NCBI RefSeq assembly: GCF_900312675.1
Contig: NZ_OMPC01000009.1
Span: 806,001 to 870,000 of the forward strand
Direction of reading: 5' to 3'
Length of the DNA stretch: 64,000 bases
Source of the DNA: Aliivibrio sp. EL58
GTDB taxonomy: Bacteria > Pseudomonadota > Gammaproteobacteria > Enterobacterales > Vibrionaceae
Made by a program: the position numbers and the translations under genes. The notes under the pieces are model-generated. The model ran no database searches. It had not been told where the DNA came from and saw only the letters and a list, made by a program, of their open reading frames with translations. Position 1 is the first letter of the stretch. Each line of letters starts with the position of its first letter. Shown piece by piece: positions 50,153-59,847 of this stretch.

Positions 50153-52237
50153 ATGCTGAACAAAGCGGTTACTGATTGCATTCGCGAAAGCTATAAAACA
50201 CTACAAGATCAATTGCCAGGCTTTATACCTCGCCGTGCACAGAACTATTTAGTAGCAGAAATCGCTAAATCACTTGCGGGTGAATACAGTGATACGCATC
50301 GCATGATTGTGGCAGAAGCAGGTACAGGCATTGGAAAATCCTTAGCTTATCTACTAAGTGTTATTCCTTTTGCCAAACTGAATAATAAGAAAGTGATTAT
50401 TTCTACGGCAACAGTCGCGCTGCAAGAGCAACTGGGTCATAAAGACTTGCCTTTTTATCGTCGAATTTCACCACTTCCTTTCTCTTTTATTATTGCAAAA
50501 GGAAGGCAACGTTATTGTTGTAGCCATAAACTTGCACTTTTAGTAGAAACCAATCACGAAGAAGATAAACAAGCCGCTTTGTTTACAGAAAAACCTAAAA
50601 AGAAAGATTTAGAACTTTTGAGAAGAATGCATAAAGCGCTTTCTGAAGGGAAATGGGATGGAGATAGCGATAGCTGGCCAACAACCATTCCGTCTTCTAT
50701 ATGGCAAACTATTATCTCAGATAAATACAGCTGTCATAACGGATTACCAATGCACCGTGACTGCCCATTCCAAAAAGCGCGTGAACATCTGGACAAAGCC
50801 GATGTGGTAATCGCAAATCATAGCCTTGTTATGGCTGATATTGATTTAGGTGGTGGCGTGGTTCTCTCTGAACCTGAGCAAACCATCTATATATTCGATG
50901 AAGCACATCACTTACCTAATGTGGCGCGTGAGCACTCTTCTGCAGCAGCAAGTTTAAAAGGAACCGCTTCTTGGTTGGAATCGTTAAACAAATCGGTCAG
51001 TAAATTCTGTAATCTTGCCGATCAAAAACGTGTGAATCGCTTTCAAAATACACTCCACGAGAATCTACAAGAGCTTATCCCCTCTTTAAATCAACTAAGT
51101 AAGCAATTTGACCCAACGTTATTTAATGACGATGGTATTTACCGTTTTGAGCATGGTGAAATCCCGACTTGGCTTGCCGATCAAGCTAAAGATTTAAAAG
51201 ATCTCTCAACTAAAGCTAATCAAGCCTTAGCTAAAATCAGTGATTTAATCTCTGAACGAATGAAGGACGGCGAACTCGCTCCAAGAATGGCCGAGCCCGT
51301 ATTGGCAGAAACAGGCTTCTATCTGCAACGATTAGAAAACTTAGCGCAAGTCTGGTTCTTAATGGCAAAACCAAACAGCGATAAAGGGGCCCCACTCGCT
51401 CGTTGGCTAGAAAAAAGCAAAGACAGAGAAAGTGACGTTGTCATTAATGTCTCTCCACTCGAAGTAGGCTGGCAGTTAGATCAAAATCTTTGGAGTCGTG
51501 CTGCTGGTGCTGTCATTGTGTCTGCAACCATGCGTGCCCTAAATAGTTACTCATTCTTCTGTAGACAAGCAGGTATATCAGAGAAACCTGAGGATGGCGT
51601 TCGTTTTCTCTCTTTGGCTTCTCCGTTTAATTATCAAGAAAATGCACAATTGGTTATTCCAAAACTACCAATGGAGCCATCAGCACCCGGCTTTACTGAC
51701 CTGTTAATCGAAGAGTTACCTTTTTATCTTGCTGATCAAACCTCAAGCTTGGTTCTGTTCTCTTCTTATTGGCAAATGAACAAAGTCGCAGAAGGCATTG
51801 AAAAAATAGCAAAGAAACATGGCTGGAGTTTATTAATTCAAGGACAAGAGTCTCGTCAAGAGATCCTGAAAAAACATAAGAAGATTTGTGAAGCAAATAA
51901 AATCAGTATCTTATTTGGTACAGGTAGCTTTTCAGAAGGTTTGGATTTACCCGGAAATCTATTAACCAATTTAATCATCACTAAGATCCCATTTGGTGTT
52001 CCGACCTCACCGGTAGAAGAAGCGCATTCTGAATATATTGAAAGCCGAGGTGGTAATCCATTTATGCAGATCAGCGTTCCAGAAGCGAGTAAAAAATTAA
52101 TCCAATCTGTTGGACGATTACTGCGTAAAGAAGAAGATTCTGGTAGAGTTGTGCTGTTTGATCGCCGCGTTATAACTAAACGGTATGGCAAAGCGCTTTT
52201 AGATGCATTACCTCCTTTCAAGAGAGTGATAGAGTAA
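50153..52237 (+). CDS. dinG: ATP-dependent DNA helicase DinG
   Basis: The 694-residue superfamily 2, XPD-like 5'-3' helicase resolves R-loops and forked DNA. Walker A is EAGTGIGKSLAYLL and the DEAH box is YIFDEAHHLPNVAR. Iron-sulfur cysteines appear in RYCCSHK and SCHNGLPMHRDCPF. The motif VI region is SVGRLLRKEEDSGRVV. ATG 50153 (MLNKAVTDCIRESYK) aligns with the E. coli DinG start; TTG 50090 would add 21 residues without similarity. Confidence 0.93.
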   Translation: MLNKAVTDCIRESYKTLQDQLPGFIPRRAQNYLVAEIAKSLAGEYSDTHRMIVAEAGTGIGKSLAYLLSVIPFAKLNNKKVIISTATVALQEQLGHKDLPFYRRISPLPFSFIIAKGRQRYCCSHKLALLVETNHEEDKQAALFTEKPKKKDLELLRRMHKALSEGKWDGDSDSWPTTIPSSIWQTIISDKYSCHNGLPMHRDCPFQKAREHLDKADVVIANHSLVMADIDLGGGVVLSEPEQTIYIFDEAHHLPNVAREHSSAAASLKGTASWLESLNKSVSKFCNLADQKRVNRFQNTLHENLQELIPSLNQLSKQFDPTLFNDDGIYRFEHGEIPTWLADQAKDLKDLSTKANQALAKISDLISERMKDGELAPRMAEPVLAETGFYLQRLENLAQVWFLMAKPNSDKGAPLARWLEKSKDRESDVVINVSPLEVGWQLDQNLWSRAAGAVIVSATMRALNSYSFFCRQAGISEKPEDGVRFLSLASPFNYQENAQLVIPKLPMEPSAPGFTDLLIEELPFYLADQTSSLVLFSSYWQMNKVAEGIEKIAKKHGWSLLIQGQESRQEILKKHKKICEANKISILFGTGSFSEGLDLPGNLLTNLIITKIPFGVPTSPVEEAHSEYIESRGGNPFMQISVPEASKKLIQSVGRLLRKEEDSGRVVLFDRRVITKRYGKALLDALPPFKRVIE

Positions 52238-52341
52238 ACGTTCTTATTTGCTAAAAAGCATTATATTTACATGTTGTTTCTACTAACTGTCGCACATTCA
52301 GAGTGCGATTCTACCTATACTAATAATAACTAAGAGCCTAT

Positions 52342-53112
52342 ATGGAATTTCTTGAACCAAGTACCTTAATCGTTTTAGGGTTGGTTGCTTTTATTGCTGG
52401 ATTTATCGATGCTGTTGCTGGCGGCGGCGGAATGTTAACTGTACCCGCTTTATTGTCTATTGGACTACCACCCCATATTGCTCTAGGGACAAATAAATTA
52501 GCAGCGACATTCGCCTCATCAACCGCAGCACTTACCTATTTTAAAAAGAAGTTATTCGATCCTAGCTTTTGGAAAGCCTCTTTTATATCAACACTTATTG
52601 GTGCAACTTTCGGAACTTTATTAGTTAACTACATTTCGACCGAATGGTTAGAAAAAGGGCTACCTCTTATTATCCTAGGTGCTGCTTTATATACCATTTG
52701 GCCAAAGAGTGTGACCTCTGAACAAAATCATTTACCAGAAAAAACACCTAAACTAAAGAAACAGCAAATTATTCAAGGGTTAACGCTTGGGTTTTATGAT
52801 GGTGTTGCTGGTCCTGGTACTGGGGCGTTTTGGACAGTAAGTAGCATGGCGATGTACCGTCTTAATATATTATTGGCTTCAGGCTTAGCAAAAGCGATGA
52901 ACTTCACCAGTAATTTCACCTCACTAGTTACTTTTGCCATTCTTGGTCATATTAACTGGGCTCTTGGATTAACCATGGGAGTATGCTTAATGGTTGGTGC
53001 TTTTATTGGAGCACATTCTGCTATCCGATTTGGTTCTAAATTTATTCGTCCAGTGTTTGTAACTGTTGTTTGTATTTTAGCGGCTAAACTCGCGCTAGAT
53101 GCATGGTTCTAG
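52342..53112 (+). CDS. TSUP-family membrane permease (YfcA-like)
   Basis: The 256-residue protein has about eight helices and the two TSUP/TauE repeats: GFIDAVAGGGGMLTVPALL near the N terminus and FYDGVAGPGTGAFWTV in the middle. TSUP members move sulfite, sulfonates or other organic anions; the YfcA substrate is not known. It lies between dinG and priC on the same strand, 14 bases before priC, so it probably belongs to a small operon with priC and rsmS. Confidence 0.88.
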   Translation: MEFLEPSTLIVLGLVAFIAGFIDAVAGGGGMLTVPALLSIGLPPHIALGTNKLAATFASSTAALTYFKKKLFDPSFWKASFISTLIGATFGTLLVNYISTEWLEKGLPLIILGAALYTIWPKSVTSEQNHLPEKTPKLKKQQIIQGLTLGFYDGVAGPGTGAFWTVSSMAMYRLNILLASGLAKAMNFTSNFTSLVTFAILGHINWALGLTMGVCLMVGAFIGAHSAIRFGSKFIRPVFVTVVCILAAKLALDAWF

Positions 53113-53126
53113 ATTGAGAGAGTAAT

Positions 53127-53678
53127 ATGACAAACTTCAGTTCCATTGAAATAATGCTTGAACAATTAAGTAAAACAGCAGCAGAGATCGATCATCGTCG
53201 AGGCGAACAACGCTTGCCTCTTTTTGATGAGAGACTCTTTGGCTGTCGAAGCCGATATCTTATTCCTTGCATTAACGAAACTAAATCAACCCTCGCCTCT
53301 ATTCAACGTGAGGAAAAGGCCAATATCCTCACGGCTCAGCGTGCAGAATATCTAACAAAGATGTTAGTTTCCCAGATAGAAGCGATTCAGCGTGAAGTTG
53401 CAACTCAGCGTATTCGTTCTAATGAACCACGACCTAAAGGCAGTTATAGAAAACCAATTAGTGATATGTACCAAGATTTAGCCCAACATCAAGAGTGGGA
53501 GCGCCGACTAAGTCAAATGGTACGAGAACAAGAAAGCGCCGTAAATAATTGCCACTCTTTCTCACAACAACAAGAATTACAAAGAACGCTGCTAACAACA
53601 GAAAAACGCCTACAGCGCTGTAAAGAAGCGATGAAACGTTTAGAACAACAAATTACTTATCGAGAGCAACATGACTAA
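53127..53678 (+). CDS. priC: Primosomal replication protein PriC
   Basis: The 183-residue, highly charged alpha-helical protein matches PriC, with RGEQRLPLFDERLFGCRSRY in the N-terminal half and a C-terminal coiled coil rich in Gln/Glu/Arg. PriC reloads the replicative helicase at stalled forks by a PriA-independent route. The following gene overlaps by eight bases. The priC-rsmS pair is also adjacent in E. coli, which supports the call. Confidence 0.85.
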   Translation: MTNFSSIEIMLEQLSKTAAEIDHRRGEQRLPLFDERLFGCRSRYLIPCINETKSTLASIQREEKANILTAQRAEYLTKMLVSQIEAIQREVATQRIRSNEPRPKGSYRKPISDMYQDLAQHQEWERRLSQMVREQESAVNNCHSFSQQQELQRTLLTTEKRLQRCKEAMKRLEQQITYREQHD

Positions 53679-53874
53679 CAATGACACTGATAACCAAGAA
53701 ATAGAAACCAGCATTGAAGTAGAACAAAATGCCAACCCTAGTCCTTTAGATAACGCTCCGGATGAAATTAAACTTGCTGTTGATTTGATTTATCTACTAG
53801 AAAATAACGAAGTAGAAAAAGAAACGGCAATTAAAGCGTTAGAAATTGTGCTTAATGATTATAAGAACAAATAA
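53671..53874 (+). CDS. rsmS: RsmS/YbaM family protein (DUF2496)
   Basis: The 67-residue acidic protein has the DUF2496 core NAPDEIKLAVDLIYLLENNE followed by a short helix ending VLNDYKNK. E. coli YbaM and Pectobacterium RsmS are the same family; RsmS affects exoenzyme regulation, but its mechanism is not settled. It overlaps priC by eight bases, so translation is coupled. Its acidic N-terminal extension (about 22 residues) is longer than in E. coli. Confidence 0.85.
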   Translation: MTNNDTDNQEIETSIEVEQNANPSPLDNAPDEIKLAVDLIYLLENNEVEKETAIKALEIVLNDYKNK

Positions 53875-53888
53875 AGTTCATATTCTCG

Positions 53889-55781
53889 CTAGGCTATTTG
53901 GGCCATTTCGTCTGAACTAAAACAAGAAATCTGATTTCGTCCTGCCGTTTTTGATTCGTATAACGCAAGATCGGCACGTTTATAACTGGCTTCACTGCTG
54001 TTGCTGATATCAGTCACGCCACCACTGATGGTCACTTTAATATCGTCATATAGATAAACAGCCACTCTCAATCTATTTAAAATAATTTCAGCTTCTTGTA
54101 ATTGCGTATTAGGTAAGATAATTGCAAACTCTTCACCACCAATGCGGGCGACAAAATCACTGCGACGGCTTTCAGAGCCTAAAATCCTACCGACTTCTGT
54201 AATTACTTTATCACCAACATCATGACCATATTTATCATTAATACGTTTAAAATGGTCAATGTCTACTATCGCTAAACATGAAGGGCCCATTTCTTTGGTG
54301 AACGAACCGTTACCAATAATATTTGAAAACTCATGCTCAAACTTACGGCGATTCCAGCATTGAGTTAATGAATCCTTTTCACTGAGATCTCTAAGGCGAT
54401 TCTCTAACTCTTTTCTTGCGGTAATATCTACAAATGACGCAATAAAATATTCCATTTTCCCATCATTATTACAAATCGCTTGAATACGTAAAATCTCAGT
54501 TAATAAGCTGCCATCTTTTCGCTTATTGGTAACTTCGCCTTCCCATAAACCTTCTGATTTAATGGTCTTCCACATTGTTGAATAAAAGTCTTTTTTGTGA
54601 TTTCCTGATTGAAACATCGATGGAGGTTGCCCAAGAACTTCATCCTCTCTCCAACCACTTAAGCGAGTAAACTCTTCATTTACTTTGATAATACGATTAT
54701 TTTTATCTGTAATCACAATCGCAGACATTCCATTTAATGCAGCTAACGCTAACTGACTTTCAAGACTCGTCGTCCTGTGCTTAGCTATATATCGAGCAAT
54801 TAAAATTGAAATAAAAATAATAAACAGTATTGCTAGAATGCCTTCATAAATAATGAACGTCAGTTTATGATCTAAGTTTGTCGCCTCTAAACTGCTGTCA
54901 CTTCTTAAAATTAAATAAAGTGAACTGCTATCAAAATGACCACCAAGCGTGATCTTAGAAAATGAATAAAAGAATTGATTATCAAAAAACTCCCCTACAT
55001 CTTGAGCTTTCATTTTATTCCATAACTCGGGCGTTTCTATAAGAATATTATAACTGTCTCGCTCTGAAATCAGGTGTCCTAGTGTTTTATGTTTATCTTG
55101 AGATGCAAGGTAATACCCTTCTTCATTAATAAACTCTAATTGATAGCCAGTCTCTAGTGATGCTTCGACTTGAGCTACAATTTCATATACATCTAAGTTA
55201 AAAAAGAGATACCCTTTACGTTCATTATCAATTTCAACTGGGGTGAAAATACGTAAGGATGGCTGTAGCGGAGTCACAACTTTTCCATGCTCTACTTCCA
55301 AATCAATACCAAAGAAACCCAACGCATCAGCCTTAAGCGTCTGTGCATAAATAAAATAATCTCGATTGGATTTATCTTGAAGTTCATTTATTGGAACAAT
55401 GATAAGTTTGTCATTATCTTCATTTATACGAGAAATCTCTTTTCCATCAACGCTAATAAAGCGCACCTGAGAAATGTAAGAATAGTTGGTCGCAGTAAGC
55501 GCTAAAAGGGATTCAAGCAATGATCTATTTTTTGATGACGGATCCTGTATAAACTCTAATAATACCCGATTATCCGACAGTAGCTTTAAAGAAGTACCCA
55601 ACTCTGAAGCAATAGAGTACACCTCTTTTTGACTAAAGTTGAGCTGATGTTTAGCTGCACTTTCTCTTTCGAATTGAATTACGTTCAACTCAGCCTTGTA
55701 TTGGCCCCATAAATAAAAGATAGGAGTAATCCCTATCAATAAAATAGTAATAATGAAATATTTAATTTGTTTGTAAATCAT
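53889..55781 (-). CDS. Membrane-anchored PAS-GGDEF diguanylate cyclase
   Basis: The 630-residue protein has an N-terminal helix (about residues 8-26), an extracytoplasmic Cache-like sensor (about 30-295) and a second helix (LAILFIIFISILIARYIA). A PAS domain (about 340-450, VNEEFTRLSGWREDEVLGQP) and a GGDEF domain follow. The active site reads RIGGEEFAI, so c-di-GMP synthesis is likely. The upstream allosteric RxxD could not be confirmed. ATG 55781 (MIYKQIKYF) was preferred to TTG 55802. No EAL domain is present. Confidence 0.88.
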   Translation of the reverse strand: MIYKQIKYFIITILLIGITPIFYLWGQYKAELNVIQFERESAAKHQLNFSQKEVYSIASELGTSLKLLSDNRVLLEFIQDPSSKNRSLLESLLALTATNYSYISQVRFISVDGKEISRINEDNDKLIIVPINELQDKSNRDYFIYAQTLKADALGFFGIDLEVEHGKVVTPLQPSLRIFTPVEIDNERKGYLFFNLDVYEIVAQVEASLETGYQLEFINEEGYYLASQDKHKTLGHLISERDSYNILIETPELWNKMKAQDVGEFFDNQFFYSFSKITLGGHFDSSSLYLILRSDSSLEATNLDHKLTFIIYEGILAILFIIFISILIARYIAKHRTTSLESQLALAALNGMSAIVITDKNNRIIKVNEEFTRLSGWREDEVLGQPPSMFQSGNHKKDFYSTMWKTIKSEGLWEGEVTNKRKDGSLLTEILRIQAICNNDGKMEYFIASFVDITARKELENRLRDLSEKDSLTQCWNRRKFEHEFSNIIGNGSFTKEMGPSCLAIVDIDHFKRINDKYGHDVGDKVITEVGRILGSESRRSDFVARIGGEEFAIILPNTQLQEAEIILNRLRVAVYLYDDIKVTISGGVTDISNSSEASYKRADLALYESKTAGRNQISCFSSDEMAQIA

Positions 55782-56186
55782 ACAATTGTTCAAAACAGCC
55801 AACTTTTTTTAGTTATTCTATCAAATAAATAAAAAATATTAGTGATCATGCTCTAATAGTTATTGTGAATATGTTGATTTTAATTAATTTATTATTGACG
55901 CCATTTATGTGACGCAAGAAAAATGACATATTAGTTATCTTTCTTAACGCCATAATAAAAATAAAATATTAGAGATCGTAATTTAAACTGGTTGTTCTAT
56001 AGATTTCATCATGCTCTTACTTGTAGCAACAACACTAATGATAAATATATTCTTCACCTATCACCAAAGGCAACCTTTCCATTCGCTTATTTATTAATCA
56101 CTTAACTACTTTTTTATGATTTCTTCTTGCATTATCAATACGTATGTACAATAATCCCTCTCGTTCTCAGGAACAACAGAATCTAT
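55782..56186. other. Intergenic region before ffs
   Basis: No gene is visible. It must hold the promoters of the diguanylate cyclase (leftward) and of ffs (rightward), but no element is distinctive enough to place in this AT-rich sequence. Confidence 0.5.
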
Positions 56187-56293
56187 GGAGGCCCTGGTCC
56201 TCTCGCAACACTAACTTGTGAACTCGGTCAGATCCGGAAGGAAGCAGCCGCAGCGAGTGACGTGTGTGCCGGGATGTGGCTGGGGCTTCCACC
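56187..56293 (+). ncRNA. ffs: 4.5S RNA (signal recognition particle RNA)
   Basis: The apical SRP core GGTCAGATCCGGAAGGAAGC and the AGCAGCC and GTGTGCCGGGATGTGGCTGG strands match bacterial 4.5S RNA. The ends GGAGGCCC and GGGGCTTCC close the helix. It pairs with Ffh in co-translational targeting. Exact ends are approximate by a few bases. A strong terminator follows. Confidence 0.96.
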
Positions 56294-56298
56294 TATTT

Positions 56299-56326
56299 AA
56301 AACGCCGCTTTTATTAGCGGCGTTTT
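56299..56326 (+). terminator. ffs terminator
   Basis: AAAACGCCGC (56299-56308) pairs with GCGGCGTTTT (56317-56326), loop TTTTATTA. Confidence 0.92.
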
Positions 56327-56454
56327 GCTATCTAATACTTTTAAAATCAATCTCTTGCTCTAACTCTCATCATTGACCAATCCCAGAAATCATAACTTTA
56401 CTGTTGGCTATTCTATATTTACAATATGGCTTCATAGTTTAAGGACAGCACACC

Positions 56455-56946
56455 ATGAAGCAAAAAGGTTTTACTCTTATCGAATTGGTTATTGTTATTG
56501 TCATCCTTGGCATTTTATCAGTAACAGCAGCAACTAAGTTTATTAACCTGCAACGCGATGCTCGTATGTCGGCTCTTCAAGGGCTAAAAGCAGAGATGAC
56601 AGGTGCAGCAAATCAACTTCACCCTAAAACAATTCTTGCTGGCATGGACACTCAGGTGAGCGGTGCAATATCCATTGAAGGAAATGATATTCACATTGTC
56701 TACGGCTACCCAAAAGCAGATGCAGCTAAAGCCTGGAATCAATTAATGAATCAAACTTTTGTTGATTCACAATATAATGATACAACCCCATCTGACTGGT
56801 ATTTCCATAATGATACTAGTAAGCCTTTTATTACATTTATGCATAAAAGTAAAAAATACAGTGGTGATAAGTGTCATATCAAATATACGGAAGCGGCAGA
56901 CGAAAATACTCCACCTACTTTTGAGTTTGTTAATACTGGCTGTTAA
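56455..56946 (+). CDS. Orphan type IV pilin-like prepilin
   Basis: The 163-residue prepilin has leader MKQKG, processing site G|FTLIEL with mature Glu5, a hydrophobic helix and ATKFINLQRDARMSALQGLK. Two cysteines near the end (DKCHIKYTEA and final NTGC) match those of the pilin at 37888-38379, as do the length and the last residues TGC, so the two are paralogues. No pilus assembly gene is nearby. It could be an MSHA-like or minor pilin using machinery encoded elsewhere. Confidence 0.85.
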   Translation: MKQKGFTLIELVIVIVILGILSVTAATKFINLQRDARMSALQGLKAEMTGAANQLHPKTILAGMDTQVSGAISIEGNDIHIVYGYPKADAAKAWNQLMNQTFVDSQYNDTTPSDWYFHNDTSKPFITFMHKSKKYSGDKCHIKYTEAADENTPPTFEFVNTGC

Positions 56947-57003
56947 TTATATAAACGCATGATGTTTATAAAATTAATCTGGTGTCCATAAACTCAAACT
57001 CTG

Positions 57004-57045
57004 TATATAAAAAATGGGTAAGAAAACAATAATTTCTTACCCATT
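57004..57045 (-). terminator. Terminator of the chemoreceptor gene
   Basis: AATGGGTAAGAAA (57013-57025) pairs with TTTCTTACCCATT (57033-57045). Leftward, the stem is followed by a T-rich tract (complement of 57004-57012). It may also serve the convergent pilin gene. Confidence 0.8.
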
Positions 57046-57070
57046 AATAACACTCTAATAATCGTTGATA

Positions 57071-59023
57071 TTAACCGATTTTAAATGTCGCTAGTTGTTG
57101 TTGTTGTCTCTCTGCTAACTCAGACAAATGCGTGCTTGTTACTGTCGCCTCTTCAATTCCCGCAACATTTTGATTAGTAATATCACGGATCATGGTAATG
57201 TTTTCACTTATCTCAACCATGGTACGAGATTGCTCTGAAATTGCTGTCACTACTTCTGTATTGGATTGTGATAGCTCATCCATTGCTTCATTCATTGAGG
57301 ACAGTTGGTCACGTGACTTTAATACGGAGACGGCCGTTTCATCAATCATCACCAAACAACGTTGCATGTTCTGTTGTGCATTAGCTGATTTATTTTGTAG
57401 TTGCTCGATAATACGCTGGATGGTTTCTGTTGAATCTTGTGTTCTTGTTGCTAACACACGCACTTCATCTGCAACCACTGCAAAACCACGCCCCATTTCA
57501 CCAGCACGTGCTGCTTCAATCGCCGCATTTAATGCCAATAAATTGGTTTGTTCAGAAATATTTTGGATCACAGCAATCACATTACCAATTTGCTCACACT
57601 CTTTATTTAAGTGTTCAACCACTGATGATGTTTCATTCAGTTGACTTTGCAATGCACTTGCACGATCACCATTTTCATTAGATGAACGCATTTCTAATCG
57701 ACAAAGGTCTTGCACCCCGCTCATGCGTGTTTCTGCCGATTTAGCAGACACTTCAACTTCATTTGCTGAAGCCGATAATTCCGTAATTGCTGCGGCAATC
57801 ATACTAACTTGATCATTTTGTGTTGTACTATTTTCTGCACTTAATTCCATAACTGAACGTAACTGCAGTGACGCAGATGCTAACTCTTGGCCGTGAGCAC
57901 TTAATTCTTTAATCGTACATTGCAATGTATTAATCGTAATATCGGTGTTTTCACCCAATTGAGAGACTTCATTATCACCTTTCAAGTAAGTATTAGCAGT
58001 TAAATTACGATCGGCTAAACCACTGATCACTGTTTGCACTGATGCTAATTGAGAGATAATAATACGCGTTAATACAGTGACTAAAATAGAGGCAAGTAGT
58101 GCACCAACTAATAATCCTACGATGTTTACAGTAATACTATCTTCCGCATTATTTATTGTATTTATAAGGTTCGTATCTAAATACTCTTGGCTTTCTGCAA
58201 CGGCTCCATTAATCAAACTTACCGCACTTTGCCTAATTCGCGCTCTCTCTTTTTGGTACACAACCCAGCGATTGGTAATATTTTCTAACGTGCTTAATTC
58301 TTTGCGCCATACATCAATAAACTCTGATTGTAATTTTTTAAGAGCTGGGCCTTTGTACATCGGTTCAATTAATGCCTCCATGTCATTTAGTAATGCATGA
58401 AGTTCTTTACCATCTTCTTGCAAACGAGCATAAAACACACCAGATGATTTATAACCAATACCTTCTGATATGACTGATAATTTATTACGTATATTAGGCC
58501 ATTCTTCTGCATTTGAAGGATGATGATTTACATCTAAATTTTCAAGATAGGGAGCAAGCCAAGGTAATACTTCCAAAAAGATAGTATAACCTTCCATTCT
58601 TTCGTCCATCATTTTTTGAGAGACTTGATAGAAGTCATTAAACGCTTTTGAAATGAGATCTAACTCAGCCACATCTTGGCTTGATAGCGCATCCATAGTT
58701 TTTAATTCAGAAATTACACGATCTTTATCAGCCAAAATTTTTGGATAGGCTTGATTAAACTCTGTTAATCCGAGCTCAGGATTAAACATTTCACTACGTA
58801 TCGCTGTGGTTCTCAATCTGGAAAATAAAGCGTCAAGTTCAGTATAGGCCTCTGAAACCTCATTACTCATAATGGACGATTCTATATTTTCTTCTGTTAG
58901 CACAAGATTAGAATGTAAAAAGGTGGCGCTGCAGAAAAAGATAATAAACGTTCCAACAAAGGGAACCATAAGCTGAAAGCGTAATTTCAGCGAGTCACGG
59001 TAATATCGTATTAATGCACTCAT
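57071..59023 (-). CDS. Methyl-accepting chemotaxis protein
   Basis: The 650-residue receptor has TM1 (about residues 18-38), a long mostly helical periplasmic sensor (about 40-295), TM2 ([18 protein letters not shown]), a HAMP-like linker and the MCP signalling domain. The hairpin tip reads [20 protein letters not shown] followed by [15 protein letters not shown]. The C terminus has no NWETF-type tether. The ligand is unknown. Adjacency to the chitinase hints at carbon-source taxis, but that is only contextual. Confidence 0.93.
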   Translation of the reverse strand: MSALIRYYRDSLKLRFQLMVPFVGTFIIFFCSATFLHSNLVLTEENIESSIMSNEVSEAYTELDALFSRLRTTAIRSEMFNPELGLTEFNQAYPKILADKDRVISELKTMDALSSQDVAELDLISKAFNDFYQVSQKMMDERMEGYTIFLEVLPWLAPYLENLDVNHHPSNAEEWPNIRNKLSVISEGIGYKSSGVFYARLQEDGKELHALLNDMEALIEPMYKGPALKKLQSEFIDVWRKELSTLENITNRWVVYQKERARIRQSAVSLINGAVAESQEYLDTNLINTINNAEDSITVNIVGLLVGALLASILVTVLTRIIISQLASVQTVISGLADRNLTANTYLKGDNEVSQLGENTDITINTLQCTIKELSAHGQELASASLQLRSVMELSAENSTTQNDQVSMIAAAITELSASANEVEVSAKSAETRMSGVQDLCRLEMRSSNENGDRASALQSQLNETSSVVEHLNKECEQIGNVIAVIQNISEQTNLLALNAAIEAARAGEMGRGFAVVADEVRVLATRTQDSTETIQRIIEQLQNKSANAQQNMQRCLVMIDETAVSVLKSRDQLSSMNEAMDELSQSNTEVVTAISEQSRTMVEISENITMIRDITNQNVAGIEEATVTSTHLSELAERQQQQLATFKIG

Positions 59024-59847
59024 TTTTGAACCTTATAATATAATAAATAGATATTTAAATTTGAAAAATATTAATAACGTGATCTATCCCTAGCTAAGCA
59101 TCCTACAAGTTACTTATTTACATTTAACAACAAAAAGCATAACAAGGAATGAACCTTATTATACTTCTACTTATAAAGATGAGCATAGAGGAAAACAAAT
59201 CCCCAACAAATATAAATAATGAATAATGAAAATAATGAAAATAAACACAAGAAATACACTAACCAAGCAACTCATGAAAAACACAAAAAGACAAACACAC
59301 AAAATTAAATTAAATATCAATAAGTTACATGAGGTTAAATTTAATTATAAATATATATAAATACACGACTTTATATAAGACCGCGAAAGTATTATTTAAA
59401 ACCTCCATTAAAATGACATAATAAATATTATTTATTACGAAGTGCACTATAAGTTATAAAGGAATATACTAATAAAATTAATTATTACCTCTATGCCTAA
59501 GAAGTTAAGGGCTCAACTCTATTATTATCTTAAGTCGAAAAAGAACGTATTTTGCAAACGATAAAAAGATCCATATAGATACATCAGACTAGTCTTCCAA
59601 TAATAAAGCCAAAAATACACTACCTATTTTTCAAATTATCAATACAGACTGTTAATCGCATAGGCGCATAATAAACACACAATACTCATACAAAAATTAA
59701 TGTAACCTTGTTAACTAACATTAGTTTTATTGCGATCTGCCCTGTAATTTATAAATCCACTCTCGCACATATCAATTTCTATCCTAATCTTATTTCACAT
59801 CAATTAAAAAGTAGATTGATGTTTTGAATTACCTTTAAGGATATGAA
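59024..59847. other. Long AT-rich intergenic region upstream of the chitinase gene
   Basis: This 824-base gap has no frame longer than a few dozen codons. I found no RNA gene or long repeat in it. AAGGA at 59836-59840 is the chitinase ribosome site. The length suggests extended regulatory DNA between the divergent chemoreceptor and chitinase genes, but I can place no specific element. Confidence 0.6.

Noticed and set aside
57192-57644. 150-codon plus-strand frame within the chemoreceptor gene
   Set aside because: It is an antisense shadow of the repetitive helical signalling domain, a common source of false frames.
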